Part shown: in pieces, positions 1 through 8,095 of the stretch
Layout of the letters: each line of letters starts with the position of its first letter
How positions within the stretch are numbered: position 1 is the first letter of the stretch
DNA from: Lachnospiraceae bacterium
GTDB lineage: Bacteria > Bacillota > Clostridia > Lachnospirales > Lachnospiraceae
Reading direction: 5' to 3'
Length of the DNA: 62,174 bases
Assembly: GCA_017634975.1 (NCBI GenBank)
Contig: JAGBMJ010000098.1
Coordinates: 1 to 62,174 of the forward strand
Translations under genes and position numbers: made by a program
Notes under the pieces: model-generated
Told to the model about the DNA's origin: nothing
Seen by the model: only the letters and a program-made list of their open reading frames with translations
Database searches by the model: none

Positions 1-182
1 ATATCGCTGATCTCCTCCGCCTTCAGATGCAACAACGCACATACCAGTGCCTTCAATACTCTCTCATTCCTCTGCATCAGTGCCTTGAACAGATAATCAT
101 TTGTCATACGGATCCGCACCGGTCCGCGCGCCTTACGGTAATCCTTTACTGCAGCCGTTTTCTTTTTTCGTTTCTTTGTCAT
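1..182 (-). CDS. Rpn-family (PD-(D/E)XK) recombination-promoting nuclease, N-terminal part only
   Basis: Minus-strand gene cut by the left window edge, so only about 60 N-terminal codons are visible. The ATG at 180-182 follows an AAAGGAGAG ribosome site at good spacing. After a Lys/Arg-rich head comes TNDYLFKALMQRNERVLKAL, which resembles the opening segment of the Rpn / PD-(D/E)XK transposase-like family common in Lachnospiraceae. Known members promote RecA-independent recombination or act as nucleases. The catalytic core would lie outside the window, so activity cannot be judged. The family assignment rests on this N-terminal motif only. Confidence 0.65.
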   Translation of the reverse strand, partial: MTKKRKKKTAAVKDYRKARGPVRIRMTNDYLFKALMQRNERVLKALVCALLHLKAEEISD

Positions 183-454
183 ACAATGCTCTCCTTTTCT
201 CTGTTGTTCCGATGAAAAGAAAAACACTGTACTATGCCCGCTTCCTTCACATCGGTTATTTCTTTGTTCGCTGTGAATTTTGACGGAACCGTCTCTGATA
301 AAACAGAACTCACAGACACTATGTTGTGAAAAGCATTGTATCAAATGTCTATATCACCTGTCAAGGTGATCGTTTGCAATTCTTCATCAATACTTTGTCA
401 ATAAGGCATTACACCACAGGTACAATTCTGTGGCTGCATAATCGGGTGTGTGAC

Positions 455-600
455 AAATTCATGTTTATCGGTGAGCCATGGGGACGGTTCTTGTGGCAAC
501 AAGATCGAAGATCTTTAGCCACAAGAACCGTCCCCGTGGCTCGCCGGCTCAACAAACATGAATTTCTGAGGACAAAAGAACCATCCCTTTGTCCTCAGAG
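455..600. repeat. GGGGACGG palindromic element, copy 1
   Basis: A nested inverted repeat fills the gap between the first two genes. Outer 12-bp perfect arms AAATTCATGTTT (455-466) and AAACATGAATTT (554-565) enclose 25-bp inner arms (473-497 and 518-542) with one mismatch, each holding GGGGACGGTTCTT or its complement. The loop carries AAGATC-GAA-GATCTT, itself palindromic. A further GAGGACAAAAGAACCATCCC hairpin half lies at 568-587. The rest of 183-638 shows no gene. Related copies lie near 23.5, 31.8 and 41.6 kb. It resembles REP/BIME-type elements mobilised by REP-associated tyrosine transposases; that origin is inference. Confidence 0.85.
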
Positions 601-638
601 ATTTTCCGTTATTGAGTATATGTGATGTTTTATGCCTA

Positions 639-3146
639 TTATTTTCTCATAGAATGCGGATTGCTGACCGGCACTCTTTCTTCTGCCACATTATTATGAG
701 CGTTTTGTCTTACGTTACGTATCTGCTTTTTCTTATTTTTATCCTCCTCTGCCATTTCCTGCATAATATTGATCAGCGGCTTTCTGACTACTGTCCCTTT
801 CTTATTGGTGACCTTATAGGAGTCCGCATTCAGACTTTTTGCGTATTTTAACGCATCTGCGCTCCTCTTTTTCCAATATTCCGTCTTTTCCTTCGCATCC
901 TCCTGCGCCTTTACCTGCCGGTTATATTCTTCCAGTTTCTCTTTCCTGTTCCAGGAGAAGAAGCCCGGCTTCTTTGCCGTCACCTCCGGAGCCATTGGCG
1001 ACCTGTATGAAAAATGTTTATGGCTCGGTTTATCTGCCTCCATCTCAAGAAAAGTAACCTTGCTGACAGGCGGGCGTTTCTCATCCATTTGCTCCGCAAA
1101 TTTCTCCGCAATTTCGCCGATCAGCTTCCTGCGGTCTTCTGCCTTGTTAAGGTCTCCTCCAAAGCGCATGCTATATGGTACGCCATCAATGCACACATGA
1201 TTCAGAATCCCCTTGTAAGCAGCGAGATCCGGCTCATTATTCTCACCGGTGAGCTTTACCCCTGTCATTTTTTCGACAATTTCGACAGCAAGTTCTTCAC
1301 GCTCTGCGGCATTGATATCCACTGTTTTTCCGGAACTGACATCCACAAACTCATCCTTTTGCAGACCTCTTAGCTTTTTCATAGCTTCGAACATATTCTG
1401 ATCAACCACTATCCTGTCTTGATGCTTTGACCATCTGGCTCCGTCTTCCTTGTCCATTGCAGACATACTTTCGGCAGCTTCATCCATCAGCGCCCGGTCC
1501 GCCAAAGACTTTACCTCTTGGTCGATCCTGAAAAACTGTGAGCGCTTGTACTGTTCTGCAAGATCCTTGAACTGAATGCTTTCCAAATCGTCATCATCAA
1601 GGATCATCAGACTCCTGCTGCCCGGTTTCATCCGCTCCTCTTCGGATAGGTTTTTCTCTTCCTCCATAGAATGCCGGATCTGGTTCTGTACTTCCTTTAA
1701 TCGCTTGCAGGCCGCCTCGATCTCATCCTTCTGCAGCTTATCTGACAGCATAAATTTAAGCGTATCGTCATCCAGCGTAAGCAGATGCATCGCGGTCTTC
1801 CTGCGCATAACCCCAAATTCTTCAGGGGGTACAAGATTTGCAAAATCCTTGCCGGAAGCAGCATCCCACACACCAAAGGAGCAGTCGTTATCAATTCCTG
1901 TGATATGTTTTAGTCTTAATTCATTATTCTCGTTTTTCTCAAACTCATACAGCATGTTTCCGGTATGCCGGTCTGTATTGCCGCAGATATAGTCCAATAC
2001 CTGCATATCGGCAATCTGCGTCTTTGCTTCTCTTGTATTCCAGCATTCATCATCCTTTAACTGCCCTACAAACTGCCGAAATTCGCGGTAAGCTTCCGGA
2101 TTACTGTTTTCCTTGTCATTATCGGCTATATCAACGCCCTTTGCCTCTTCCATAAAGATGCCCTTCACTTCCTCATCCCCGTTGTGAAGAACCGCATTCG
2201 TCGAATATGCCACAATCCCGGAATTTCCCATCAGCTGGGCTACGGTAGACATAGCAGCATTACGTTTTTCAACATTTCTGCCCGCCGGTATATTGTTTGC
2301 ATTATATACTTGCGCGCTCAGCGCAGCCGGCAGTTTCGTTTTATGAAACTGAACAATGGATTCAACAAATTCTTTATTATTAAAATACTCATCCGCCTCT
2401 TCTTTTCCTAATTCCTTCTTCATCGCGCGATAATAGAACAGGAAATCCCGGCTTCTCATTTTCTCCTTGTTCTCGTCAAACTTCTCCAGCTTATTTCTTA
2501 TTACTGTTTCCTGTTCCTTATTATATGGCTGAAGGTTTTCGAGAAGGAGGATATCCTCATCCTTCATATGCTTGGCAACCGCCTGATAAGCCTTTTCAAA
2601 TTCAGGATGTGGCTTGGATAATTCATATATACCATTTTTAAAAAGCTCTTCACCGCTTAATGCCTGCGTTTCCTTTGTAAAATATCCGGTCTGCCCTTTC
2701 AGGTTAACAACCTTCTCTCGTGTACTCAGATTACCGGATACCTTCTGTACTCCTGCTTCCGGGATTTTGACATCAATACTTCTCATTCCGCTGATGATCT
2801 CCGGAAAGGTAATTCCCTCATAAAAGCGAACGGAGCTTAATCCCTTCCGGTCTTCTTCCACCATAGCGGAAACCTTGTCCAGTGTATTTCTCATTGGATT
2901 TTCCTCATCCAGCGACTCTTTAAATGCTGCCACATCCTTATTCAGATGAGCATAGAGCTGCTGGATTTCATAAAGTTCCTCCTGTGAAACTTTCTTATAT
3001 CCCTCCTGATCCTTCTCCGTTAATGACTGTATTTTAGTGACAAGATTCATCAATGAGTTCTTGAACCCGTTATACAGTTCGTTATTGCCCTGTTCATACT
3101 CCACGATCTCCTGATAGATTTTTGAATAATCATCATGTCTGTTCAT
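639..3146 (-). CDS. Large orphan protein with PI3/4-kinase-like catalytic loop
   Basis: 835 residues. The ATG at 3144-3146 is chosen because GGGGAGGAAGCGT precedes it; the frame is open for 34 more codons upstream. Residues 1-105 look helical and charged. Residues 285-340 resemble a kinase N-lobe (RNAAMSTVAQLMGNSG, then KGIFMEEAKGVD). Residues 385-397 read DYICGNTDRHTGN and 416-425 ITGIDNDCSF, matching the catalytic loop and metal-binding segment of the PI3/4-kinase-like and HipA-like atypical kinase fold (D392, N397 and D419/D421 as candidate residues). The C-terminal 350 residues are charged and unassigned. There is no signal peptide or membrane segment. Substrate could be a lipid or a protein; neither is shown. 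It is monocistronic, next to the Rpn gene and the repeat. Existence is certain; the kinase assignment is moderately sure. Confidence 0.7.
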   Translation of the reverse strand: MNRHDDYSKIYQEIVEYEQGNNELYNGFKNSLMNLVTKIQSLTEKDQEGYKKVSQEELYEIQQLYAHLNKDVAAFKESLDEENPMRNTLDKVSAMVEEDRKGLSSVRFYEGITFPEIISGMRSIDVKIPEAGVQKVSGNLSTREKVVNLKGQTGYFTKETQALSGEELFKNGIYELSKPHPEFEKAYQAVAKHMKDEDILLLENLQPYNKEQETVIRNKLEKFDENKEKMRSRDFLFYYRAMKKELGKEEADEYFNNKEFVESIVQFHKTKLPAALSAQVYNANNIPAGRNVEKRNAAMSTVAQLMGNSGIVAYSTNAVLHNGDEEVKGIFMEEAKGVDIADNDKENSNPEAYREFRQFVGQLKDDECWNTREAKTQIADMQVLDYICGNTDRHTGNMLYEFEKNENNELRLKHITGIDNDCSFGVWDAASGKDFANLVPPEEFGVMRRKTAMHLLTLDDDTLKFMLSDKLQKDEIEAACKRLKEVQNQIRHSMEEEKNLSEEERMKPGSRSLMILDDDDLESIQFKDLAEQYKRSQFFRIDQEVKSLADRALMDEAAESMSAMDKEDGARWSKHQDRIVVDQNMFEAMKKLRGLQKDEFVDVSSGKTVDINAAEREELAVEIVEKMTGVKLTGENNEPDLAAYKGILNHVCIDGVPYSMRFGGDLNKAEDRRKLIGEIAEKFAEQMDEKRPPVSKVTFLEMEADKPSHKHFSYRSPMAPEVTAKKPGFFSWNRKEKLEEYNRQVKAQEDAKEKTEYWKKRSADALKYAKSLNADSYKVTNKKGTVVRKPLINIMQEMAEEDKNKKKQIRNVRQNAHNNVAEERVPVSNPHSMRK

Positions 3147-3278
3147 ACGCTTCCTCCCCACCAAATCCGGTATCATTTGTGTTTTTTTACGCCTGCATTC
3201 CTTTTTGTCTTTCGATATGACAGATTCTAACACCCAAAGCGCAAGCAAAGTGCAAGCCGCAAAAAAATTTCTGAAAAT

Positions 3279-3316
3279 AAAAAAATCCCTACTGTCTTCC
3301 GGGCGAAACAGCAGGG
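3279..3316 (-). terminator. Rho-independent terminator of the DGC-methyltransferase operon
   Basis: On the minus strand CCCTGCTGT (3316-3308) pairs with ACAGTAGGG (3295-3287), with one G.U pair, and is followed by ATTTTTTTATTTT. It lies just past the methyltransferase stop at 3334. Confidence 0.85.
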
Positions 3317-3333
3317 GAATTCTCTTTCCGTTA

Positions 3334-4470
3334 CTACAGCATTTTCAGCAAATTCACCGGATCCAGAAACCAGTCGATATGATCCGGTCTGGAAATCTCC
3401 TCTTTTTCCAGCAGATCATGCAGGATCGCAAGCACCTGCTTTCCTTCCTCCGACACCCCTTCCGGATTCGGCCTGGCCAGCCCCAGATTTTCATGAAAGG
3501 CCTCCAGGATCGTTACAAACGCCATATTGACAAGCATATCCGTCAGACTCTCTTCGATCCAGAACGACTGCTTCATCTTATGAAATCTGCGGCAGATCTT
3601 CTTCGTCTCCAGATACGGCACCAGATCCATATTGTTGCTCCACAGATCGGCAAAGCAAAAATCATACGCCCCATCCTCTGCCGTCTTCAGATACGTCATT
3701 GGATCTTCCTGTATCACCTCGACCTTTTCCGGATGCTCAAACTGCGGCAGCAGATGCCGTTTGAACAATTCCAACAGATCCGCATCTTTTTCAACGACCG
3801 TTACTCTGTTCACCGTATCCTTAAGGTGCGCCATATAGGCAAAGTATCCCATGCCGCAGCCGAGGTTGAGTACCCTGCCCTCTGCCTTTTGTATGGGCTC
3901 TTTCATCGTATTGATCATATACGGCGTCAGCCCCGACAGACCGGCATTGTTTTCCGTAAGGTACGGATAATTGTATGTCGTATCAAATGCACCGATCTTC
4001 GGCACCTTGAGCCCGTCTCCGACTTCCACGGGTATATCGTAAAAAAACAGTTCATAAGGCTGGCAGGACTGATTCGAAAAAGACTTATGTCCGGCCATTT
4101 CACCCCCCAGCCAGATCCGCGAAAGGTACGGATCCGATGCCAGGTCCCCTTCATGATAGATTCTGCCGTTACGGGTAATGGCCTCGTAGAGCACCTCGTA
4201 CTTTGGATCGACCTTTGCGCTGTATTTACGCACCAGCGCCATTACCATTGCTGCGATCATGGCTTCGTCTTCGGTATACTCCACCCCGTCATTTTTCGCT
4301 CTTTCCAGAAACTGCCCCGCCAGTTCCTTCAGTTTCTTTTCATCGCCAAACCGCATCGTTCCCGAACTGATCGGAAGAACAAATGCCGCAGAGATGAAAC
4401 GGTCATAGTCCCTCTGCTCGACACAGGATAAGATCTTTTCATTGATCGCTTTTGTATTTCTGATCTTCAT
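3334..4470 (-). CDS. Class I SAM-dependent methyltransferase (spermidine synthase-like fold)
   Basis: 378 residues. The C-terminal half has a Rossmann methyltransferase core: motif I VLNLGCGMGYFAYMAH at about 200-215, an acidic strand end VTVVEKDADLLELF that would bind ribose hydroxyls, and DFCFADLW as motif II/III. The N-terminal 190 residues are not recognised and may be a substrate domain. The start lies 2 nt after the stop of the diguanylate cyclase gene, so the two are probably cotranscribed and translationally coupled. The substrate is unknown; a link to c-di-GMP signalling is suggested only by the operon. Soluble, cytoplasmic. Confidence 0.8.
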   Translation of the reverse strand: MKIRNTKAINEKILSCVEQRDYDRFISAAFVLPISSGTMRFGDEKKLKELAGQFLERAKNDGVEYTEDEAMIAAMVMALVRKYSAKVDPKYEVLYEAITRNGRIYHEGDLASDPYLSRIWLGGEMAGHKSFSNQSCQPYELFFYDIPVEVGDGLKVPKIGAFDTTYNYPYLTENNAGLSGLTPYMINTMKEPIQKAEGRVLNLGCGMGYFAYMAHLKDTVNRVTVVEKDADLLELFKRHLLPQFEHPEKVEVIQEDPMTYLKTAEDGAYDFCFADLWSNNMDLVPYLETKKICRRFHKMKQSFWIEESLTDMLVNMAFVTILEAFHENLGLARPNPEGVSEEGKQVLAILHDLLEKEEISRPDHIDWFLDPVNLLKML

Positions 4471-4472
4471 GC

Positions 4473-5516
4473 TTATTCTACCACCCGGTTCTTACCATTA
4501 TTTTTTCCGTAATACAGTTTTTCGTCTGCTGCAGAGATCCACAGATCATTGGATCGCTCGCCGACATAATCCGCCACACCGATCGTAACCGTGATCCGCA
4601 GGATCTGCTCTTCGAAGCAAAACTCTTCGTCAGCTATTTTTTTCCGCAGCTGCTCCAAGACTTTTTTACTGTCCTTCTCCCCGTTTGAAAGAATGACAAA
4701 TTCCTCCCCGCCCCAGCGGCATACAACGCTGTCTTTGCAGATCTGCTGCGTCATTTCGGCGATCCGATGCAGGATATAGTCGCCGCAGTTATGTCCGTAG
4801 GTATCATTTACTTTTTTGAAATTATCGATATCCAGAAGGGCCAGCCAGCTCCTGCTCCGATCCGTTCCTGCCAGATTTTCCATAAAGGCAAGCAGATAAT
4901 GCCGGTTGTATAATCCGGTCAGGTTATCGACCATCGCCATTTTCTCCAGCTTTTCCTCCGAAGTGATCGCCACATGATAAAACAGACAGACATACAGCAG
5001 CACTATACTGAACGATGCCACCGAGTTGAATACGATCAGAATATCTTCGGCGGTTCTGGGGATCACATAGAGCGGCTCATGGGATCTGGCGTACAGATAT
5101 ACCACGGAATAACAGACTACATGAAGCACCATCATCACCGCCATCGGAAGCTCTTTTTTCAATACCCTGCGGTGAAGATAGCCATTATAACTGATGCAGC
5201 TGAGCATGCCCAGCGCGTAGAGCTGAAACGCCGGCGCGGTCCCCAGACTGATCACACCCACGATCATCATTGCCATGATCACGGTATAGATGATCAGCGT
5301 AGAGATCAGGTAATGCCTTTTGAGGATCAGATAGATATTCGTCGAATTGACTACCAGCTTCACATAGATCAGATAGCGGATGAGCGGCAGATCATAGTGG
5401 ATCCCCATCCCCAGAAAAAACACATCCGTAAAGAGCAAAAAGACACCGAAAAACAATGTCAGATGTTTGATGAACAGATTTCCCCGGATTGACTGTCCTG
5501 CATTTTTCTCCACCAT
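4473..5516 (-). CDS. Membrane diguanylate cyclase (GGDEF domain)
   Basis: 347 residues. About six hydrophobic helices span residues 15-185, then a GGDEF domain runs from about 190 to the end. Visible motifs are MVDNLTGLYNR, LALLDIDNFKKVND (D229, metal) and the active-site signature RWGGEEF (269-273). This predicts synthesis of cyclic di-GMP from two GTP. The allosteric RxxD inhibitory site normally just before the signature is absent (C and S occupy the R and D positions), so product inhibition may be missing. The membrane part could be a sensor. It is the first gene of an operon with the downstream methyltransferase. An HD-GYP phosphodiesterase of the opposing activity lies 5 kb away. Confidence 0.93.
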   Translation of the reverse strand: MVEKNAGQSIRGNLFIKHLTLFFGVFLLFTDVFFLGMGIHYDLPLIRYLIYVKLVVNSTNIYLILKRHYLISTLIIYTVIMAMMIVGVISLGTAPAFQLYALGMLSCISYNGYLHRRVLKKELPMAVMMVLHVVCYSVVYLYARSHEPLYVIPRTAEDILIVFNSVASFSIVLLYVCLFYHVAITSEEKLEKMAMVDNLTGLYNRHYLLAFMENLAGTDRSRSWLALLDIDNFKKVNDTYGHNCGDYILHRIAEMTQQICKDSVVCRWGGEEFVILSNGEKDSKKVLEQLRKKIADEEFCFEEQILRITVTIGVADYVGERSNDLWISAADEKLYYGKNNGKNRVVE

Positions 5517-5621
5517 GGTATCCCCCGATTTGCACAGACTAACTAGATTATATTATATCATGGTATGCCCCGTATTTCAAAGAAAAAACGGATTTCTTCC
5601 GCCTGTCTGAAGAAAATCCCG

Positions 5622-5650
5622 TTGCCTTTGTTAAGCGCTTACAGTATAAT
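5622..5650 (+). promoter_or_regulatory. GH74-GH31 promoter with LacI/CcpA-type operator in the spacer
   Basis: The -35 is TTGCCT (5622-5627), the spacer 17 nt and the -10 TATAAT (5645-5650). The spacer contains TGTTAAGCGCTTACA (5629-5643), a near-perfect dyad with central CG as bound by LacI-family regulators and close to the cre consensus. Binding would cover both hexamers and block transcription. The GH74 start follows about 54 nt later. Confidence 0.8.
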
Positions 5651-5703
5651 ATTTTTTGACACTTTTTCATTTCTTATGCACGCAAGATCCGGAGTATGCC
5701 ATT

Positions 5704-8046
5704 ATGAGCAAGATCACACAATCCCTCGATTATATCTACCGGAACTGTCCGATCCCCGGCGGTGGATATGTGACCGGTTTTTTGTATCATCCGAAAGAAA
5801 AGAATCTGTTGTATCTGCGGACCGACATCGGCGGTGTCTACCGTTTTGATCCAGTATCGCAGGGCTGGATCAGTCTGGCGGAACATGTAAAAACCACTGC
5901 CATCGACGAGACCTTTCCGTCTGCCATTGCCACGGATCCTGCCAATCCGGACATCTTATACATTGCCTGCGGTATGGGCGATGGCAAAAACGGCCTTCTG
6001 TGCATCTCCCGTGACCGTGGGGAGACGTTTACCTATGAAACAATACCGGCTCCGGTCCATGGCAACTGGCCGGGCCGCGGCACAGGGCAGCGTCTGATCG
6101 TGGATCCCTCTTCTCCAAGCACCTTATATTTTGCCAGTCCGAAAAACGGACTGCTACGCAGCCGCGATACCGGCAAAAACTGGGAGAGGCTTTCCCTTCC
6201 CGAAGACTATACGACCTTTGTTTATGTCAGCGAAAACGGCCGGACCGTCATCGTCGGCACCGCCGGAGTGACCGCCAAAAAGGATGACCGCACCCGTGGT
6301 CACAGCCTGTACATTTCCTGCGATGGCGGCAGTTGCTTTGAAGAGATGCCCGAACCGGAACGCTGCCGTATCGAAGGTGCCAAAATGAACGGTCTCGTTG
6401 CCTCCCGCTACAGCGTGGATGATCAGTATCTCTATGTAACGATGAACTCCACCGGTCTGTGGAATTACAGCGCGGAGATGGGGTACAGCTGCGATACCGG
6501 CTCCGTTCTGGACGGACATCTGCTGCGTTACCCGCTCGACGGACAGTTCCGTACCTTTGAAGATATCACACCTATGGATCCTTCGGAGAATGCCTTTGAA
6601 ACAGATACCACCGGAAAGCGTTATCTTCGTTATGGTATGGGCGGCATCTCTTCCACTCCCGCCGCGCCCGGTCTGCTCGTTGCCAGCACATTGTCCCGCG
6701 ACAACGTAGACGATGATTGCGTATACCGCTCCAGCGACTACGGCCGCACCTGGGAGAAGGTCCTGCAGGGTCTGCATACCGGTACGATCGAATTCCGCAC
6801 GGAATACATGCGTCCGGAATACAACGGCAACCGCTCCTGCATCCACTGGCTCTCTGACTGTCGTATCAATCCGTTTGATCCGGACGAATGCTGGTTCAAT
6901 ACCGGTACGGGCGTCTTTCATTCGACCGATTTCACGGCAGCATCTGTCCGGTTCACAGATGAAAACAAAGGTCTGGAAGAGACCGTTCATTTAAATGTTT
7001 ATGCACCGGTGGCCGGCGAAGTGCAGCTGGTGGATATTCTGGGAGATCTGGGCGGCTTTGCTTTCCGGGATGTGGATAAGGAATGCAGCAATTCCTTTGC
7101 CGATGCGGAAGGCAACCGCTACATCACATGCATCAATGCCGATCTGTCGGATGCCGATCCGGACCTGGGCATCATCGCCGCCCGTGGCAACTGGCGCGGC
7201 AAGACCAAAGGCGGTCTTATCATGACAACGGATAACTACCGCTCTTTTGACCGCATTCCCATGTATTGGGGACTCAGCGAAAAGATCGACCGTTTTATGC
7301 ATGAGATTGAAAAGCCGAATGTTAATCCCGGCTGGGTGGCCATGTCCGGAGACGGAACCAACATCGTCTGGTCCATCGCCGACGGCATCACACTCCCCGC
7401 GGATATGGTGATCTGCAGCAACGATGCGGGAACACATTTTTCACAGGTACGGATCACCACGATCGACGGGCATTCCAAAAACGAGGGACTTTTCAAGGTC
7501 TTTTCTGACCGGCTCAAAAACGATACCTTCTACGGCTTTGACGAAGTCTCCCGGGTCTATGTCAGTACCGACGGAGGAATGCACTTCTACGAGCAACCGG
7601 TGGACGGTCTTCTCCCGCTTGTCAACTTCGGCCTGATCGATACCATCAATAAAACCGAGATCCGTGCCGAAGGCGGCCGCAGCGGTATCTTCTATCTCGC
7701 ACTGGCCGAACACGGCTTGTACAAACTGTGCTTCCGTCCGGAGGCCGGACGTTTTGAAAGCCGCCGGCTGACCGGAGATCATGATAAAGTCTTTCGTATG
7801 GGACTTGGGCTTTCCCGCGAAGGCGGTGATTATCTGCGCGAGAACAAAGCCCTCTATCTGTGTGGTGAGATCAACGGAGAATACGGCTTCTTCCGCTCTT
7901 TGGATGATATGCAGACCTGCCAGCGCATCAGCAATGAAAAACAGCACTTCGGCGAGATCAATTCCATCGACGGTGACAAGCGGCAGTTCGGACGATTCTT
8001 TATCGCCACCGGTACACTGGGCGTAAAATACGGAGAGACAAAATAG
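5704..8046 (+). CDS. GH74 xyloglucanase / oligoxyloglucan hydrolase
   Basis: 780 residues from the ATG at 5704, chosen for the CCGGAG ribosome site 9 nt upstream; an in-frame TTG at 5656 is less likely. The start GGGYVTGFLYHPKEKNLLYL, followed by RTDIGG, is the GH74 signature, and two seven-bladed beta-propellers with repeated SRDRGETF/SSDYGRTW-like blade motifs fit the length. Candidate catalytic aspartates are D41 (RTDIGG) and D448 (ILGDLGGF). GH74 enzymes cleave the beta-1,4-glucan backbone of xyloglucan, endo or from reducing ends. No signal peptide is seen, so action on imported oligosaccharides in the cytoplasm is inferred. It is followed 49 nt later by the GH31 alpha-xylosidase. Confidence 0.92.
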   Translation: MSKITQSLDYIYRNCPIPGGGYVTGFLYHPKEKNLLYLRTDIGGVYRFDPVSQGWISLAEHVKTTAIDETFPSAIATDPANPDILYIACGMGDGKNGLLCISRDRGETFTYETIPAPVHGNWPGRGTGQRLIVDPSSPSTLYFASPKNGLLRSRDTGKNWERLSLPEDYTTFVYVSENGRTVIVGTAGVTAKKDDRTRGHSLYISCDGGSCFEEMPEPERCRIEGAKMNGLVASRYSVDDQYLYVTMNSTGLWNYSAEMGYSCDTGSVLDGHLLRYPLDGQFRTFEDITPMDPSENAFETDTTGKRYLRYGMGGISSTPAAPGLLVASTLSRDNVDDDCVYRSSDYGRTWEKVLQGLHTGTIEFRTEYMRPEYNGNRSCIHWLSDCRINPFDPDECWFNTGTGVFHSTDFTAASVRFTDENKGLEETVHLNVYAPVAGEVQLVDILGDLGGFAFRDVDKECSNSFADAEGNRYITCINADLSDADPDLGIIAARGNWRGKTKGGLIMTTDNYRSFDRIPMYWGLSEKIDRFMHEIEKPNVNPGWVAMSGDGTNIVWSIADGITLPADMVICSNDAGTHFSQVRITTIDGHSKNEGLFKVFSDRLKNDTFYGFDEVSRVYVSTDGGMHFYEQPVDGLLPLVNFGLIDTINKTEIRAEGGRSGIFYLALAEHGLYKLCFRPEAGRFESRRLTGDHDKVFRMGLGLSREGGDYLRENKALYLCGEINGEYGFFRSLDDMQTCQRISNEKQHFGEINSIDGDKRQFGRFFIATGTLGVKYGETK

Positions 8047-8095
8047 TTTCTTTTAAGAGGAAGGTATGATCGCAGTATAGGAAAGGAGTAAAATT

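Noticed and set aside
3205-4431. Open plus-strand frame of 408 codons opposite the methyltransferase
   Set aside because: His/Arg/Gln-rich antisense frame; the opposite strand has a clear methyltransferase with a terminator.
5587-5622. Hairpin AACGGATTTCTTC / GAAGAAAATCCCGTT before the GH74 promoter, with a T tract on the minus strand
   Set aside because: It would terminate minus-strand transcription, but no minus-strand gene lies upstream of it; the arms are imperfect. It may reduce antisense read-through, but that is not supported.
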